A stretch of DNA of 64,000 bases from Rhodopirellula sp. (GTDB lineage Bacteria > Planctomycetota > Planctomycetia > Pirellulales > Thermoguttaceae): contig JAAYEH010000301.1 of assembly GCA_012728855.1 (NCBI GenBank), positions 62,001-126,000 of the forward strand. Direction: 5' to 3'. Under the pieces are notes generated by a model, which did no database searches, was not told the origin of the DNA, and saw nothing but the letters and a program-made list of their open reading frames with translations. A program made the translations under genes and the position numbers. Shown here piece by piece: positions 26,080 through 36,016 of this stretch; the stretch's first letter is position 1, and every line of letters starts with the position of its first letter.

Positions 26080-26931
26080 TCATTCGGGAACTGTCGAGCC
26101 GCTCCGCCAATGGTCGAGGCAACCGGCCAGCCAATCGGCCTGATCGGGACGAACCGGCGGATCGGGAGGGCTGCCGTAATCGACGGCCCCGCGGGCGTAG
26201 GGACCACTGTCGTAGGCCTGCTGAAAAACGTATTGCAGATCCAGCGGCACTTCCGGCTCATCTTTACGCAACGGTACGGGAATGCAAGGCAACGAATCCT
26301 CAAGCCGGACGACGATCAACTCGAATTCCAGTCCCGCCTCCCGTTCCCAGGCGCGATTGACTGCCACCAGGTAGTCCGGTCGCGGCTCCAAGCGGCCGGC
26401 CGATTCAATGAACCACGGACCTCCGATCAACCGCTCACCCGAGCGCAAAAGATCCAGTTCGATAAGCGAGGTCTCGCTCTGGAGGATCTCCTGCTGTTTT
26501 GTCCGGTAGGCTTGGCGGTCGGGCCCGGGCCGTTTGTTCGACGGGCTGGCGATCTCGATCAAGCTCACCAGTGCGTGGCCGCGCGACGCGTCTCGGATTT
26601 CCACGAGCCGGTGTCGCAGCAATTCGCCGTGGAGACGCATGCGAACCGAGGGCGAAAAGTCGGCACGCGGGCGATCCAGAATCGCCAGGCCGGCCTTGCG
26701 CGCTGTCGCTGGATCCCGCGGCTTGACCGCGGTTACGTCGGGGACAATCCGCCGCGGCTCGTCTCCGCCCACGATGCCCACCTCCGGCCGCATTTCCAAG
26801 CGAGCATAGTAAGGGCGCGGAAGCGTACGGTTCAATTCGCCCCTCATCGCGGCCGCCAGGGCATCGTGAAAATCCGGCCAGATATCCGGCGCTTCGAGAT
26901 AGGGATCCATTCCGGGAAAAGGGGAAGGCAT
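26080..26931 (-). CDS. DUF4058 family protein
   Basis: A 283-residue protein with the hallmark start MPSPFPGMDPYLE and the conserved IEIASPSNKRPG and RPDYLVAVNRAWER segments. The family is common in cyanobacteria and planctomycetes and has no established function; the E-x-x-S-P-x-N-K pattern hints at a nuclease-like fold, which is inference. The start at 26931 is set by homology. The longer frame upstream lacks family resemblance. Confidence 0.85.
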   Translation of the reverse strand: MPSPFPGMDPYLEAPDIWPDFHDALAAAMRGELNRTLPRPYYARLEMRPEVGIVGGDEPRRIVPDVTAVKPRDPATARKAGLAILDRPRADFSPSVRMRLHGELLRHRLVEIRDASRGHALVSLIEIASPSNKRPGPDRQAYRTKQQEILQSETSLIELDLLRSGERLIGGPWFIESAGRLEPRPDYLVAVNRAWEREAGLEFELIVVRLEDSLPCIPVPLRKDEPEVPLDLQYVFQQAYDSGPYARGAVDYGSPPDPPVRPDQADWLAGCLDHWRSGSTVPE

Positions 26932-27181
26932 CGCATGGCTCCGAAGGTCAAGGGAGTGGCATTGCCAGGGCGCCGGCCAATCATGCATCACGGCTGCAGA
27001 GACGGCGGTCGTTTGCCGACCTAACGTATTGTACTTGGAAGACCGTCCCTCACATAGCGTCGGCCCCGGCGGGAACGATGACACAAACGGCGGGGGGCCT
27101 ACGCGCCCGCTTTTCTCTCTTCGCCGCTATCCGGCACATTTCCATGTCGTTACAATGCAGCTTTAGCCACTGTGGATCCCA

Positions 27182-27919
27182 ATGATCTATCTCGTTTTGC
27201 CTGCGTACAACGAAGAAGAAAACCTCGGCGAACTGCTCGGCGCCGCCCAGCGCGTCTTCTCGGCCGATAACCGAAGCTACCAGGTTGTCCTTGTGGACGA
27301 CGGCAGCCGCGACGGCACATTGCCACTTGCCGAAGAGTGGACCGAACGGATTCCGCTTAGAATCGTCCGGCATCCGGTCAACCAAGGGCTCGGTCCCACC
27401 CTTCGCGACGGGCTTCGCGCGGCGGCCGAGTCGGCGGGCAACGGTGACATCGTCGTGGCAATGGACGCCGACAATACCCATCCGCCCGAGCTGGTTCCGC
27501 CGATGGCCCGTCTCATCGACGAAGGGTACGATCTGGTGATCGCCTCCCGTTATCAACCGGGGGCGCGGGTGGCAGGGGTCTCGGCGTTTCGGAGGCTGTT
27601 GAGCTGGGGGGCCAACGGGCTGTTCCGCGCCACTTTTCCCATTCCAGGCGTGAGAGACTATACGTGTGGCTTCCGGGCCTACCGCGGCAGCTTGCTCCGC
27701 AATGCCTTCGAGCGCTACGGCGACAGCCTGGTGAGCGAGGCCGGATTCCAGTCGACCCCCGACCTGCTGATCAAACTTGCCGGCCTCGCCCCGCGTGCCA
27801 CCGAAGTGCCGATCGACCTCCGCTACGACCGCAAACGTGGCGAGAGCAAGATGCGGGTTGCCGGGACGGTGGGCCGCACCGTCGGACTGATCGTGAGACG
27901 ACGGCTGAATTGGCGATGA
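27182..27919 (+). CDS. Glycosyltransferase family 2 (dolichyl-phosphate mannose synthase-like)
   Basis: A 245-residue GT-A glycosyltransferase. It has the nucleotide-binding LPAYNEEENL, VLVDDGSRDGT and the DxD-type VVAMDADNTHPP metal site, followed by RDYTCGFRAYRGSLL and the C-terminal YDRKRGESKMR motif of DPM1-like enzymes. It likely transfers a hexose from a nucleotide sugar to a polyprenyl phosphate at the inner membrane face. There is no C-terminal membrane anchor. It lies just upstream of wecB on the same strand, consistent with a surface-glycan pair. Confidence 0.87.
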   Translation: MIYLVLPAYNEEENLGELLGAAQRVFSADNRSYQVVLVDDGSRDGTLPLAEEWTERIPLRIVRHPVNQGLGPTLRDGLRAAAESAGNGDIVVAMDADNTHPPELVPPMARLIDEGYDLVIASRYQPGARVAGVSAFRRLLSWGANGLFRATFPIPGVRDYTCGFRAYRGSLLRNAFERYGDSLVSEAGFQSTPDLLIKLAGLAPRATEVPIDLRYDRKRGESKMRVAGTVGRTVGLIVRRRLNWR

Positions 27920-27957
27920 GTTCGTCGTCATTGGTCATTGGTCACTGGTTATTTGCC

Positions 27958-29070
27958 ATGCTCAAACCCTTGTTGATTTTTGGAACGCGGCCCGAGGCGA
28001 TCAAGATGGCGCCGATCGTCGAGGAGTGCCGGCGACGGGCCGGGCAGGTCGAGCCGATTGTCTGTCTTACCGGGCAACATCGGGAAATGCTCGCCCAGGT
28101 AACCGAGTATTTCGGTATTCGGGAGGACATTCAACTTGACTTGATGACTCCGGACCAGTCGCTCGCCGGTCTGACCGCTCGCTGCCTGGAAGGGATCGAC
28201 GGGGTGATTGCCCGTTGCCGGCCCGACTGCGTCGTCGTCCAGGGCGACACGACCACGGTGATGGCGGCGGCGCTGGCTTCCTTCTATCGCCGTGTGCCTC
28301 TGGTCCACGTGGAGGCCGGCTTGCGGACCGGCAATCTCATGGCCCCCTGGCCCGAGGAGCTGAACCGCCGCGTTGCCGATATGGTCACGGCGATCTACTG
28401 TGCCCCGACCCCGCAGGCGGCCGATGCGCTTCTGGCCGAAGGTGTGCCGCCCGAGTCGGTCCATGTCACGGGGAATACGGTGATCGACGCGCTGCTGGAA
28501 ACGCTCCGCCGCGAGCGGGCCGGCGGCGCCCGCTGGGAAGAGAAATATGCCATGCTCGGCGACCGGCGGATGGTGCTCGTCACCGGCCACCGCCGCGAAA
28601 ATTTCGGGCAAGGATTTGAAAACATCTGCGGCGCGATCGCCACGCTGGCCGAACGGTTCTCCGACTGCCGGTTTGTCTACCCGCTCCACCTCAATCCGAA
28701 TGTCCAGGAACCGGTCCGCCGCATCCTCGGCATGCGGCCGAATATCCACCTCGTCGCCCCGGCCGCCTACCCGGAGTTTGTCTGGCTGATGGATCGCTCG
28801 ACGCTGATCCTTACCGATTCCGGCGGTGTGCAGGAAGAAGCGCCGTCGCTGAGAAAGCCTGTGCTCGTCATGCGAGAGACCACCGAACGACCCGAGGCCC
28901 TCCAAGCGGGTGCCGCGAGACTGGTGGGCACGTCAATCAATTCGATTGTCGACGGAGTCACCTCGCTCTTGACCGACCCAGCCGACTACGCCGCCTGCCA
29001 GGCCGAGCGGAATCCGTACGGCGACGGGCAAGCGGCGAGACGGATCGTGGATTTAATGCTCAAGATGTAA
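27958..29070 (+). CDS. wecB: UDP-N-acetylglucosamine 2-epimerase (non-hydrolysing)
   Basis: Converts UDP-GlcNAc to UDP-ManNAc for surface polysaccharide synthesis in the cytoplasm. The 370-residue product starts LKPLLIFGTRPEAIKMAPIVEE, typical of WecB/MnaA, and contains VVQGDTTTVMAAALASF, HVEAGLRTGN, VTGHRRENFG and LTDSGGVQEEAPSLRKP. The ATG at 27958 fits homology but has no ribosome site. An ATG at 27916 overlaps the stop of the glycosyltransferase gene and would add 14 residues encoded by a GTCATTGGTCA-type repeat. That overlap could give translational coupling, so the start is open. Confidence 0.92.
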   Translation: MLKPLLIFGTRPEAIKMAPIVEECRRRAGQVEPIVCLTGQHREMLAQVTEYFGIREDIQLDLMTPDQSLAGLTARCLEGIDGVIARCRPDCVVVQGDTTTVMAAALASFYRRVPLVHVEAGLRTGNLMAPWPEELNRRVADMVTAIYCAPTPQAADALLAEGVPPESVHVTGNTVIDALLETLRRERAGGARWEEKYAMLGDRRMVLVTGHRRENFGQGFENICGAIATLAERFSDCRFVYPLHLNPNVQEPVRRILGMRPNIHLVAPAAYPEFVWLMDRSTLILTDSGGVQEEAPSLRKPVLVMRETTERPEALQAGAARLVGTSINSIVDGVTSLLTDPADYAACQAERNPYGDGQAARRIVDLMLKM

Positions 29071-29194
29071 CTTCTACGCGCTGTGCGCGGATGTTTGACT
29101 CGTTTGACCGCGACGGCCAACGGCCTGCGCGCGATGTGCCGTGGCGGGCTTTCTTGCGACCCCCGCGCAGGCCGTTGGCCGTTGCGGTTAAACG
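29068..29194. repeat. Palindromic element B1
   Basis: Begins at the wecB stop codon. A conserved flank (TAACTTCTACGCGCTGTGCG) leads into long inverted arms built on CGTTTGACCGCGACGGCC and GGCCGTTGCGGTTAAACG. Element B2 at 40187 is the same unit in the opposite orientation. Confidence 0.8.
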
Positions 29195-29200
29195 ACCAAG

Positions 29201-29295
29201 AGCCTATCCCAAAACCGTCGGGGACTGGCTCATTTTGCGGAGTCTTCGGAGCAAAATGTGCCTGTCCCCTTCTCCTCGAGGTTTTGGGATAGGCT
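29201..29295. repeat. Palindromic element A2 (95 bp)
   Basis: Nearly identical to A1 at 20086, with the same 16-bp perfect inverted ends and nested arms. It follows B1 directly, so two different elements are stacked in one gap between the convergent wecB and CE15-like genes. No gene is seen in 29071-29467. Confidence 0.9.
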
Positions 29296-29467
29296 CTAAA
29301 TCTGCGCCCAAAGGCCGCGTCATGAGGAGCCAGGCAAAACCTGGAAGATACTCCCGGCGATCGCTTCCCCCTGGGCCTCTCTTCCCTCTGCCGATGCGAA
29401 TGGAACAAGAAGCAACAAGGGAAGGATGAAGAGGCGGAGTTTCACGAGTGGTATCCTTCTTGTAGGC

Positions 29468-30754
29468 CTAATGCCCCAGATGCCGGTCGGCGAAATCCAT
29501 GTAACGCTGCCAGTCGTACTCGGTGACGTCGTGTTTTCCCGGACGGATGTGGTAACCGATCGTGCCGGTAATCGGAGCGTTCAGTTCCGGCATGGTCTTG
29601 GCCGCCATTCCGTCGGTGCCGAGCAGGCGGTAGACGGGGTCAGCGGCTAGCGCCGCCAAGAATTCGCCGCGCGGGTCGGCCCAGCGGTCCTCCTCGGCAC
29701 TGGCTACGTATACCGGTCGCGGCGCGATCAAGGCGATAAGCATGTGCTGATCGACGGGGAGTTTGTCCTCGCGGTCGTTGAACTGGACGAAATTGTCGCA
29801 GAACCAGTGAGGAAAGGCTGTGTTGATCCGGCCGACCGTCTCGCCGAAGCGGCGGCGGCTCAACGCCGCTCCGCCACAACCGGAATTATTGGAGATCACC
29901 AGCGCGAATCGCTCGTCCTGCGCGCCGGCCCAAAGCGAGGTCTTTCCCAGCCGTGAATGGCCCATGACGGCAACGCGCGTCGCATCGACGTCCGCATCGG
30001 TCTGGAGATAATCCATGACGCGGCTCAGCCCCCACGCCCAAGCGCCGATCGAGCCCCACTCGTCCGCCAAGGGCTTCGTCTGGCCTTCGCGGTAGAAGAG
30101 CGGATGGACACCGTTCTGAAAACCGTCGTCGAAGTCCGGATCGATGTCGCCGTAGTAAACCGTGGCCAATCCGTAACCGCGTTTCAGAATCGCTTCCACA
30201 GGCCAACGACTGCTCTGCACTCCGCGGGATGCTTCGGTCGCGCGGTTGTTCTCCACGCCCAAGTCCTTGTTGTCTCGCATCCACTGTTGCGAAAGCGTGA
30301 TGCCCGGGTCGGGGTGGATGGAGTGATTGCCATAGAAATTCAATCCGAGGAACACCGGAACGCGCTTTTCCGCCGGCCTGGGCAGGTACAGCAGGATATC
30401 CATGCTCGGGCCGCCCGGGTCCGCCGTGAAGCGGACGGAGATTTCCTTGCGAACGGCTTTTCCGCCCAGAGCATCCTTGTCGACCGATTTCACGTCGAAC
30501 GACATATTCTCCGGTCGGCCGGGCGCCTGCCCGTACATGTAGGTTTCGAACAGGCGCAGAACCTCCGGCCGCCGCCGCTGTATCCATCCGGCCGCATCGC
30601 TGACGGGCTCCCCATAGTTCGTTAAGAGCAGATCGGGAAGGGTATAATCGGGAACCTTGCTCTCGTCGTAGTTGGCGACAAACGGCTCACCGGCCGCAAG
30701 TGCCGACGAAGCGATAAAAAACAGCAGTCCGGCGAAAGAGCAGGGGCATTTCAT
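29468..30754 (-). CDS. Secreted alpha/beta hydrolase, CE15 glucuronoyl esterase-like
   Basis: A 428-residue exported esterase. The signal is [21 protein letters not shown]. The nucleophile Ser lies in [17 protein letters not shown], in the position of the G-x-S-R-x-G-K motif of CE15 enzymes. Also present are [14 protein letters not shown] near the oxyanion hole, [14 protein letters not shown] and a late His in [14 protein letters not shown]15 enzymes split ester links between lignin and glucuronoxylan, so a role in plant polysaccharide use is plausible. Some related proteins are acetyl xylan esterases. The ATG at 30754 has GGAG about nine bases upstream and begins the signal peptide; 16 extra upstream codons do not fit. 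Confidence 0.82.
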   Translation of the reverse strand: MKCPCSFAGLLFFIASSALAAGEPFVANYDESKVPDYTLPDLLLTNYGEPVSDAAGWIQRRRPEVLRLFETYMYGQAPGRPENMSFDVKSVDKDALGGKAVRKEISVRFTADPGGPSMDILLYLPRPAEKRVPVFLGLNFYGNHSIHPDPGITLSQQWMRDNKDLGVENNRATEASRGVQSSRWPVEAILKRGYGLATVYYGDIDPDFDDGFQNGVHPLFYREGQTKPLADEWGSIGAWAWGLSRVMDYLQTDADVDATRVAVMGHSRLGKTSLWAGAQDERFALVISNNSGCGGAALSRRRFGETVGRINTAFPHWFCDNFVQFNDREDKLPVDQHMLIALIAPRPVYVASAEEDRWADPRGEFLAALAADPVYRLLGTDGMAAKTMPELNAPITGTIGYHIRPGKHDVTEYDWQRYMDFADRHLGH

Positions 30755-30948
30755 GGTGCGGCTCCATGGTGAAGTTGGTCTCACGGCGGCGTGGCTGCCC
30801 ATCCGCTCCCAACTATGCTATCCCGCCCGGTGGTGCCGTGCAACATCGTCGTCGCGAAGCCGTATGACCCTTGGAAGCACCCCGAATAGCGGCTATATTG
30901 GAACCAGTGCGGAACATCAGCCGAAAGTCCTCCGTCCGCCGACGCTTC

Positions 30949-33789
30949 ATGCCCCACACCACAACTCCGGACGATCTCAAGCCTTATCTGGCGCGTTTCG
31001 GACTGGAAACGTTCCGCCCGGGACAGAACGAGGTGATCCAAACGGTACTGTCGCGGCAGGACTGCCTCTGCGTCATGCCCACCGGCGGCGGCAAGAGCCT
31101 CTGCTACCAGTTGCCCGCGGTGGTCTTCGACGGGCTGACGCTGGTGGTTTCTCCGCTGATCGCGCTGATGAAGGACCAAGTGGATCAGCTTCTGGCTCGC
31201 GGCGTGCCCGTCACGTTTATCAATAGCACGCTGCCGCTGGCCGAACAGTACTCGCGGCTGGACCGCATGGCGACGGGCGAGTACAAGTTGGTCTACGTCG
31301 TGCCGGAGCGATTCCGCAGCAGCCGCTTTCTGGAAGCGGTGCGGGCCGTGCGACTCGACTTGCTGGCGGTGGATGAAGCGCACTGCATCAGCCAATGGGG
31401 ACACGATTTCCGCCCCGACTACGCCAGGTTGGGGCTCTTTCGGCGACTGCTCGGCAATCCGACGACGATTGCCCTGACGGCCACGGCGACCGACGCCGTC
31501 CGCCGCGATATCGTCGAGCAACTCGGCCTGGCGGAGCCGCGAACCTTCATCTCCGGCTTCGCGCGGCCCAATCTCTACTACCAGATTCTGCCGACCCGCA
31601 CGGAGCGGCAGAGAATGGAGACGTTGGTCCAGATCCTGCGCCAAAGACGGGGTTGCGGCATCATTTATACTTCAACCCGCAAGAAAACGGAGGAGGTCGC
31701 CGGGCAGATCGCGGCTGAGCTGAAGCGACCGACGGTAGCCTACCACGCCGGACTTTTGCCCGAGCAGCGCCACGCCGCCCAGGAAGCCTTCATGCGGGGG
31801 ACCGCCGAGATCGTCGTTGCCACGAATGCCTTCGGCATGGGCATCGATAAACCGGACGTGCGATTCGTCGTCCACTACAACATGCCGGGCACTCTGGAGA
31901 GCTACTATCAAGAAGCGGGCCGCGCCGGTCGTGACGGCAAGCCTTCGGTATGCCTGCTCCTCTACAATGGCTCGGATCGGTACATTCAGGAGTTCTTTAT
32001 CGAGAGCGCCTACCCCTCGCGCGAGATTGTCGCCGAGGTGTACGATTTCCTGCGGTCTATCGATAGCGACCCCATCGAGCTTACTCAGCAGGAGATCAAG
32101 GAGCAACTCGGCCTGTCGATCGGCGCCGAAGGGGTCGGCGCGTGCGAGCAAATCCTGGAATCGGCGGGTGTCCTGGAGCGCCTGATTGCCTCGGAAAACC
32201 GGGCTGCGGTCCGATTGGACAGCGACCTGCCGACGTTGGTCGATCTGCTCCCCAAGCAAGCCAAGGTTCGCCGTCGCGTGCTTCGGGCGGTGGAGAAACT
32301 AGTCGGCGGCCGACGCAACGAGATGGTGTACTTCCGCCCTCGGGATTTGGTCGCCGCCGCCGAACTAGACCAAACCACGGTCACCACCGCCCTGCGCGAA
32401 CTGAATCAACTTGATGTTTTTGCCTACGTTCCTCCTTTCCGCGGGCGGGCTATCCGGATGCTCCGTCGCGATCTCGCCTTCGCGGATCTTTCCATCGATT
32501 TCGAGGCGATGGAGCGCCTGAAGGCGGCCGAGTACGAGAAGCTCAACCGCGTCGTCCGCTTCGCACTGGGCGGGAACTGCCGGCAGCAGGAGATTCTCCG
32601 CTATTTCGGCGACGAGGACGGCGGCGCCTGCGGCCATTGCGACAATTGCCGGAGGCTCGGTGCCACGGCAAGCGCTCCCATCGAGGTGGTCGAGATTGAC
32701 GAAGGAGTGGTCGAGGCAATTCGCATCGCGCTGAGCGGCATCGCCAGGACACAGTCGCGATTCCGTGTCGGCAAGAATCTTATCGCCTTGATGCTCTGCG
32801 GATCGGGCAGTGCCCGCCTGGAGAAACTGGGGCTGAACAAGCTGAGCACCTTTGGCCTGCTCGGCCATCTAGGACAGCAGGACGTCGTCACCCTCATCGA
32901 TATTCTCATCGCCGCCGGCCTCGCCGAGCAGATCGACTTGGAACCGCGACGGCCCGTCGTGCAATTGACGCCGGCCGGCGTCGCCGTGATGAGGGCGGAG
33001 GCGGCGTTGGAAAACAACATGCCGATCCCGCCTGAACTGCTCCGCAAGCTTCGCCGCGACGACGGGCCGGAAACGGTTGATCGCTCTGTCGAGCAGCCCG
33101 CGCCGGCTACGGCTCTGGAACCGCCCCCGGCCGATCCGGAAACTTTTGCAGCACTGCGACGCTGGCGAAGCCGGCGGGCGGGCGAGGAAGGCATCGCCCA
33201 GTACATGGTTCTCTCCAATGCAACTCTGGAGGAATTGGCGCGATGGCGGCCCGCTTCCCAGGCCGGTCTGATGGAAATCAAGGGAATCGGGCAAGCCAAG
33301 CTGGATCGCTATGGAGACGCGATACTGAGCGTGATCGCAACGGCAAATCCGGCGGCAACTTCCTCCGAACCCGCATTGCCGTCTGCCGACGACGAGAGCG
33401 ACAACACGGCGAAGGGGGCCTCCGCCATTGCGGAAAAGTCCGCCCGCAGCCTCTCTTGCGATGCCAAGGATTCGGACGTTGATGAGCAACCCTCGCATTA
33501 TTGGACATGGCGGTTGCTGGCAAAGGGGTTTTCCGTCGAGGAATCCGCGGCGATTCGGGGAGTGACTTCTGAGACGATCCTGACTCATGCGGTGTCCGCA
33601 GTTGACGAGGGGCGGCGGTTCGATCTACGGTGGTGCCTGTCGGCGGAATTGATCGCAGCGCTGGAGTCGGCGGCGGCTGCGGGCGCAAAACTCGACCCGG
33701 ACGCCTTACTCAAGAGATTGCCGCACGGAACGCGCCGGCAGGAGGTCTTGTTGTTCTTGAACAGCCCACGGGAACGGAAAGACGAATAA
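30949..33789 (+). CDS. recQ: ATP-dependent DNA helicase RecQ, long form
   Basis: A 946-residue 3'-5' DNA helicase for recombination and repair. Motif I is PTGGGKS at about 44-50 and motif II is DEAHCISQWGHDFRPDY near 142. The helicase C domain has IIYTSTRKKTEEV and QEAGRAGRDG. The RecQ zinc site is CGHCDNC near 565, followed by winged-helix and HRDC (LRRWRSRRAGEEGIAQYMV) domains. It then extends past the usual ~600-700 residues into a linker and a helix-turn-helix-like tail (HYWTWRLLAKGFSVEESAAIRGVTSETI, read as separate parts) like the HTH_40 type. The ATG at 30949 fits homology; there is no clear ribosome site. Confidence 0.93.
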   Translation: MPHTTTPDDLKPYLARFGLETFRPGQNEVIQTVLSRQDCLCVMPTGGGKSLCYQLPAVVFDGLTLVVSPLIALMKDQVDQLLARGVPVTFINSTLPLAEQYSRLDRMATGEYKLVYVVPERFRSSRFLEAVRAVRLDLLAVDEAHCISQWGHDFRPDYARLGLFRRLLGNPTTIALTATATDAVRRDIVEQLGLAEPRTFISGFARPNLYYQILPTRTERQRMETLVQILRQRRGCGIIYTSTRKKTEEVAGQIAAELKRPTVAYHAGLLPEQRHAAQEAFMRGTAEIVVATNAFGMGIDKPDVRFVVHYNMPGTLESYYQEAGRAGRDGKPSVCLLLYNGSDRYIQEFFIESAYPSREIVAEVYDFLRSIDSDPIELTQQEIKEQLGLSIGAEGVGACEQILESAGVLERLIASENRAAVRLDSDLPTLVDLLPKQAKVRRRVLRAVEKLVGGRRNEMVYFRPRDLVAAAELDQTTVTTALRELNQLDVFAYVPPFRGRAIRMLRRDLAFADLSIDFEAMERLKAAEYEKLNRVVRFALGGNCRQQEILRYFGDEDGGACGHCDNCRRLGATASAPIEVVEIDEGVVEAIRIALSGIARTQSRFRVGKNLIALMLCGSGSARLEKLGLNKLSTFGLLGHLGQQDVVTLIDILIAAGLAEQIDLEPRRPVVQLTPAGVAVMRAEAALENNMPIPPELLRKLRRDDGPETVDRSVEQPAPATALEPPPADPETFAALRRWRSRRAGEEGIAQYMVLSNATLEELARWRPASQAGLMEIKGIGQAKLDRYGDAILSVIATANPAATSSEPALPSADDESDNTAKGASAIAEKSARSLSCDAKDSDVDEQPSHYWTWRLLAKGFSVEESAAIRGVTSETILTHAVSAVDEGRRFDLRWCLSAELIAALESAAAAGAKLDPDALLKRLPHGTRRQEVLLFLNSPRERKDE

Positions 33790-33801
33790 GCGGAAAAAAC
33801 C

Positions 33802-33836
33802 AGCAGCCCGGCAGCTTGGGAGCAGCCGGGCTGCTA
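33802..33836. repeat. Palindromic repeat D2
   Basis: AGCAGCCCGGC and AGCAGCCGGGCTGCT form a tight hairpin 12 bp after the recQ stop. The position suits a terminator or 3'-end stabiliser. Same family as D1, D3 and D4. Confidence 0.75.
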
Positions 33837-34016
33837 AACGCGATTGCCGAGCGGAACTCCGCCTCTCAGGTTCCGCACGGCACGCGGAACCTGCCCGACG
33901 GTCGAAAAGCGCCAGCGATTCGGTACAATATCCTTGGCAGCCCCGGGGCCTTCCCGGTGTCGATGTCCTGATAGCATTCTAAAATCCATTCGCCAATTCT
34001 TAACGGAAAAACATTG

Positions 34017-35984
34017 ATGTCGAACCGACCCGAAGGAGCAGGGCCCCCAACCAAAACGTCTCCGCCGCGACAGCGAGCGAATACTCCCACCATGTGGCTG
34101 ATGCTTGTGCTCATGCTGCTGATGGGTTTCTTTCTACTGCGGGGCAACGCGAATGCCCCCCATGAGGTGGCGTACGGGTTGTTTCGCCACGAGCTTCAGC
34201 AGGACAACATTGCCCGGGCGGCGGTCAAAGGCTCGAAGATCGTGGGTGAATTCAAGGCCCCGCCGTCCGATCCCAACGCGAAGAAAGACGACAAAGGCGA
34301 GGCGGCGAAACTGCCGAGAGATTTCGTCACCGTCGTTCCTCCTTACGTCCTGGACGATCCCCAATTCGACAAGGAACTCTGGCAGGCACTGGGACCGAAG
34401 TACTCCGCGGAAGAGCCTGCCGACAACACCGGCTTGCTGCTGGTCGTTTACCTGCTGGTGCCGGTCCTCTTGCTCGCCGGCTTTTGGCTGATTTTCCGCC
34501 GCACGCGCGATCAGTTTGGCGGTGGAATCCTGGGCGGGTTCAGCAAGAGCCCCGCCAAGCGTTATCAGTCGGGCGACCAGCCGATCACCTTCGACGATGT
34601 CGCCGGACTGGAAGGCGTCAAGCACGAGTTGGAGGAGATCGTCGAATTCCTCAAAAGCCCGGAGAAATTCCAGCGTTTAGGCGGGCGGATTCCCAAGGGC
34701 GTGCTGCTCAACGGCCCGCCGGGGACAGGCAAGACCTTGCTGGCGCGGGCGGTGGCAGGCGAGGCCGCGGTGCCGTTTTTCTCGATCAGCGGTTCCGAAT
34801 TCATCCAGATGTTCGTCGGCGTGGGGGCGAGCCGCGTTCGCGACATGTTCGCCACGGCCAAGGAGAACTCGCCCTCGATCCTCTTCATTGACGAGATCGA
34901 CGCCGTTGGCCGCCATCGCGGCGCGGGACTGGGGGGCGGTCACGACGAACGCGAGCAGACTCTCAACCAGATCCTCAGCGAGATGGACGGCTTTTCCCAG
35001 AACGAGTCGGTGATTGTCATCGCGGCGACGAACCGCCCCGACGTGCTCGATCCGGCCCTGCTCCGCCCGGGGCGTTTCGACCGCCACATCACCGTCGATC
35101 GTCCCAGTTTCAAGGGTCGCGTCGCCATCTTCAAGGTTCACACCCGCAAAGTCCCTTTGGCCGACGACATCGACCTGGAGTCGTTGGCCGCCAGCACCGT
35201 CGGGCTGACCGGGGCCGATATCCGCAACGTCGTCAACGAAGCGGCCCTCTGGGCCACCCGCGCCGGCAAGGACCGCGTCGAAATGGCCGACTTCGATTAT
35301 GCCCGCGACAAGGTCTTGATGGGTTCAAAACGCGAGGAGGTGCTCCGCGGACGCGAAAAGACGATGACCGCCTATCACGAGGCGGGCCATGCGCTGTTGG
35401 TTTGGCTGATTGCCGCGGGCGAACGGCTCCATAAAGTCTCCATCATTCCCCGCGGGCGATCGCTGGGGGCAACCCAATTGTTCCCGGATGAAGATCGCGT
35501 CAATATCAGCGAGAGCGAATTGCATACGCGGCTTTCCTTCCTGCTGGGCGGCCGTTCCGCGGAAAAACTCGTCTTCGACGAGTTTACCGCCGGCGCCGAG
35601 GACGACCTCAAGAAGGCGACCCAGTTGGCCCGCCGCATGGTCGCGCACTGGGGCATGAGCGAACGCGTGGGGCCGATGGCCTTCCGGGTCGGTGAGGAAC
35701 ACCCCTTTCTCGGCCGAGAGATGTCCGAGTCGCGAGAATTCAGCGACCACACGGCCCAGGTGATCGACGAAGAAGTGGGCAGAATTCTCCGCTCTGCCGC
35801 CGATCTCGCGGTGGATCTTCTTCAGAAACATCGCGAGAAACTCGATACGCTCGCAAAGACTCTCGAAAAAGAGGAAGAACTCAACGAAAGGCAGATCGAA
35901 GCGCTGATCGGCCCACCGGCCTATGTCCCCCTCGATCCGGAAGACCTGCCGACCGGTGGAAAGTCTGCCGGCGAAAAGAGCTAG
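34017..35984 (+). CDS. ftsH: ATP-dependent zinc metalloprotease FtsH
   Basis: A 655-residue membrane protease that degrades misfolded and regulatory membrane and cytosolic proteins. Two membrane segments (about 28-43, [16 protein letters not shown], and about 138-160) flank an extracytoplasmic domain. The AAA+ module has Walker A GPPGTGKT near 234, Walker [16 protein letters not shown] and the second region of homology [18 protein letters not shown]. The zinc site is HEAGH near 453, with a third ligand Asp in the [14 protein letters not shown] helix. Length is normal. I take the ATG at 34017; a TTG one codon earlier is possible. The divergence from recQ is small (227 bp), same strand. Confidence 0.95.
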   Translation: MSNRPEGAGPPTKTSPPRQRANTPTMWLMLVLMLLMGFFLLRGNANAPHEVAYGLFRHELQQDNIARAAVKGSKIVGEFKAPPSDPNAKKDDKGEAAKLPRDFVTVVPPYVLDDPQFDKELWQALGPKYSAEEPADNTGLLLVVYLLVPVLLLAGFWLIFRRTRDQFGGGILGGFSKSPAKRYQSGDQPITFDDVAGLEGVKHELEEIVEFLKSPEKFQRLGGRIPKGVLLNGPPGTGKTLLARAVAGEAAVPFFSISGSEFIQMFVGVGASRVRDMFATAKENSPSILFIDEIDAVGRHRGAGLGGGHDEREQTLNQILSEMDGFSQNESVIVIAATNRPDVLDPALLRPGRFDRHITVDRPSFKGRVAIFKVHTRKVPLADDIDLESLAASTVGLTGADIRNVVNEAALWATRAGKDRVEMADFDYARDKVLMGSKREEVLRGREKTMTAYHEAGHALLVWLIAAGERLHKVSIIPRGRSLGATQLFPDEDRVNISESELHTRLSFLLGGRSAEKLVFDEFTAGAEDDLKKATQLARRMVAHWGMSERVGPMAFRVGEEHPFLGREMSESREFSDHTAQVIDEEVGRILRSAADLAVDLLQKHREKLDTLAKTLEKEEELNERQIEALIGPPAYVPLDPEDLPTGGKSAGEKS

Positions 35985-36016
35985 AACCGGTCTCTTGACG
36001 ACTCAGGGCGATCCAT

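Noticed and set aside
27664-27957. Longer wecB reading frame starting inside the glycosyltransferase gene
   Set aside because: The extra 98 codons are a wrong-frame reading of the glycosyltransferase. WecB homology starts at 27958.
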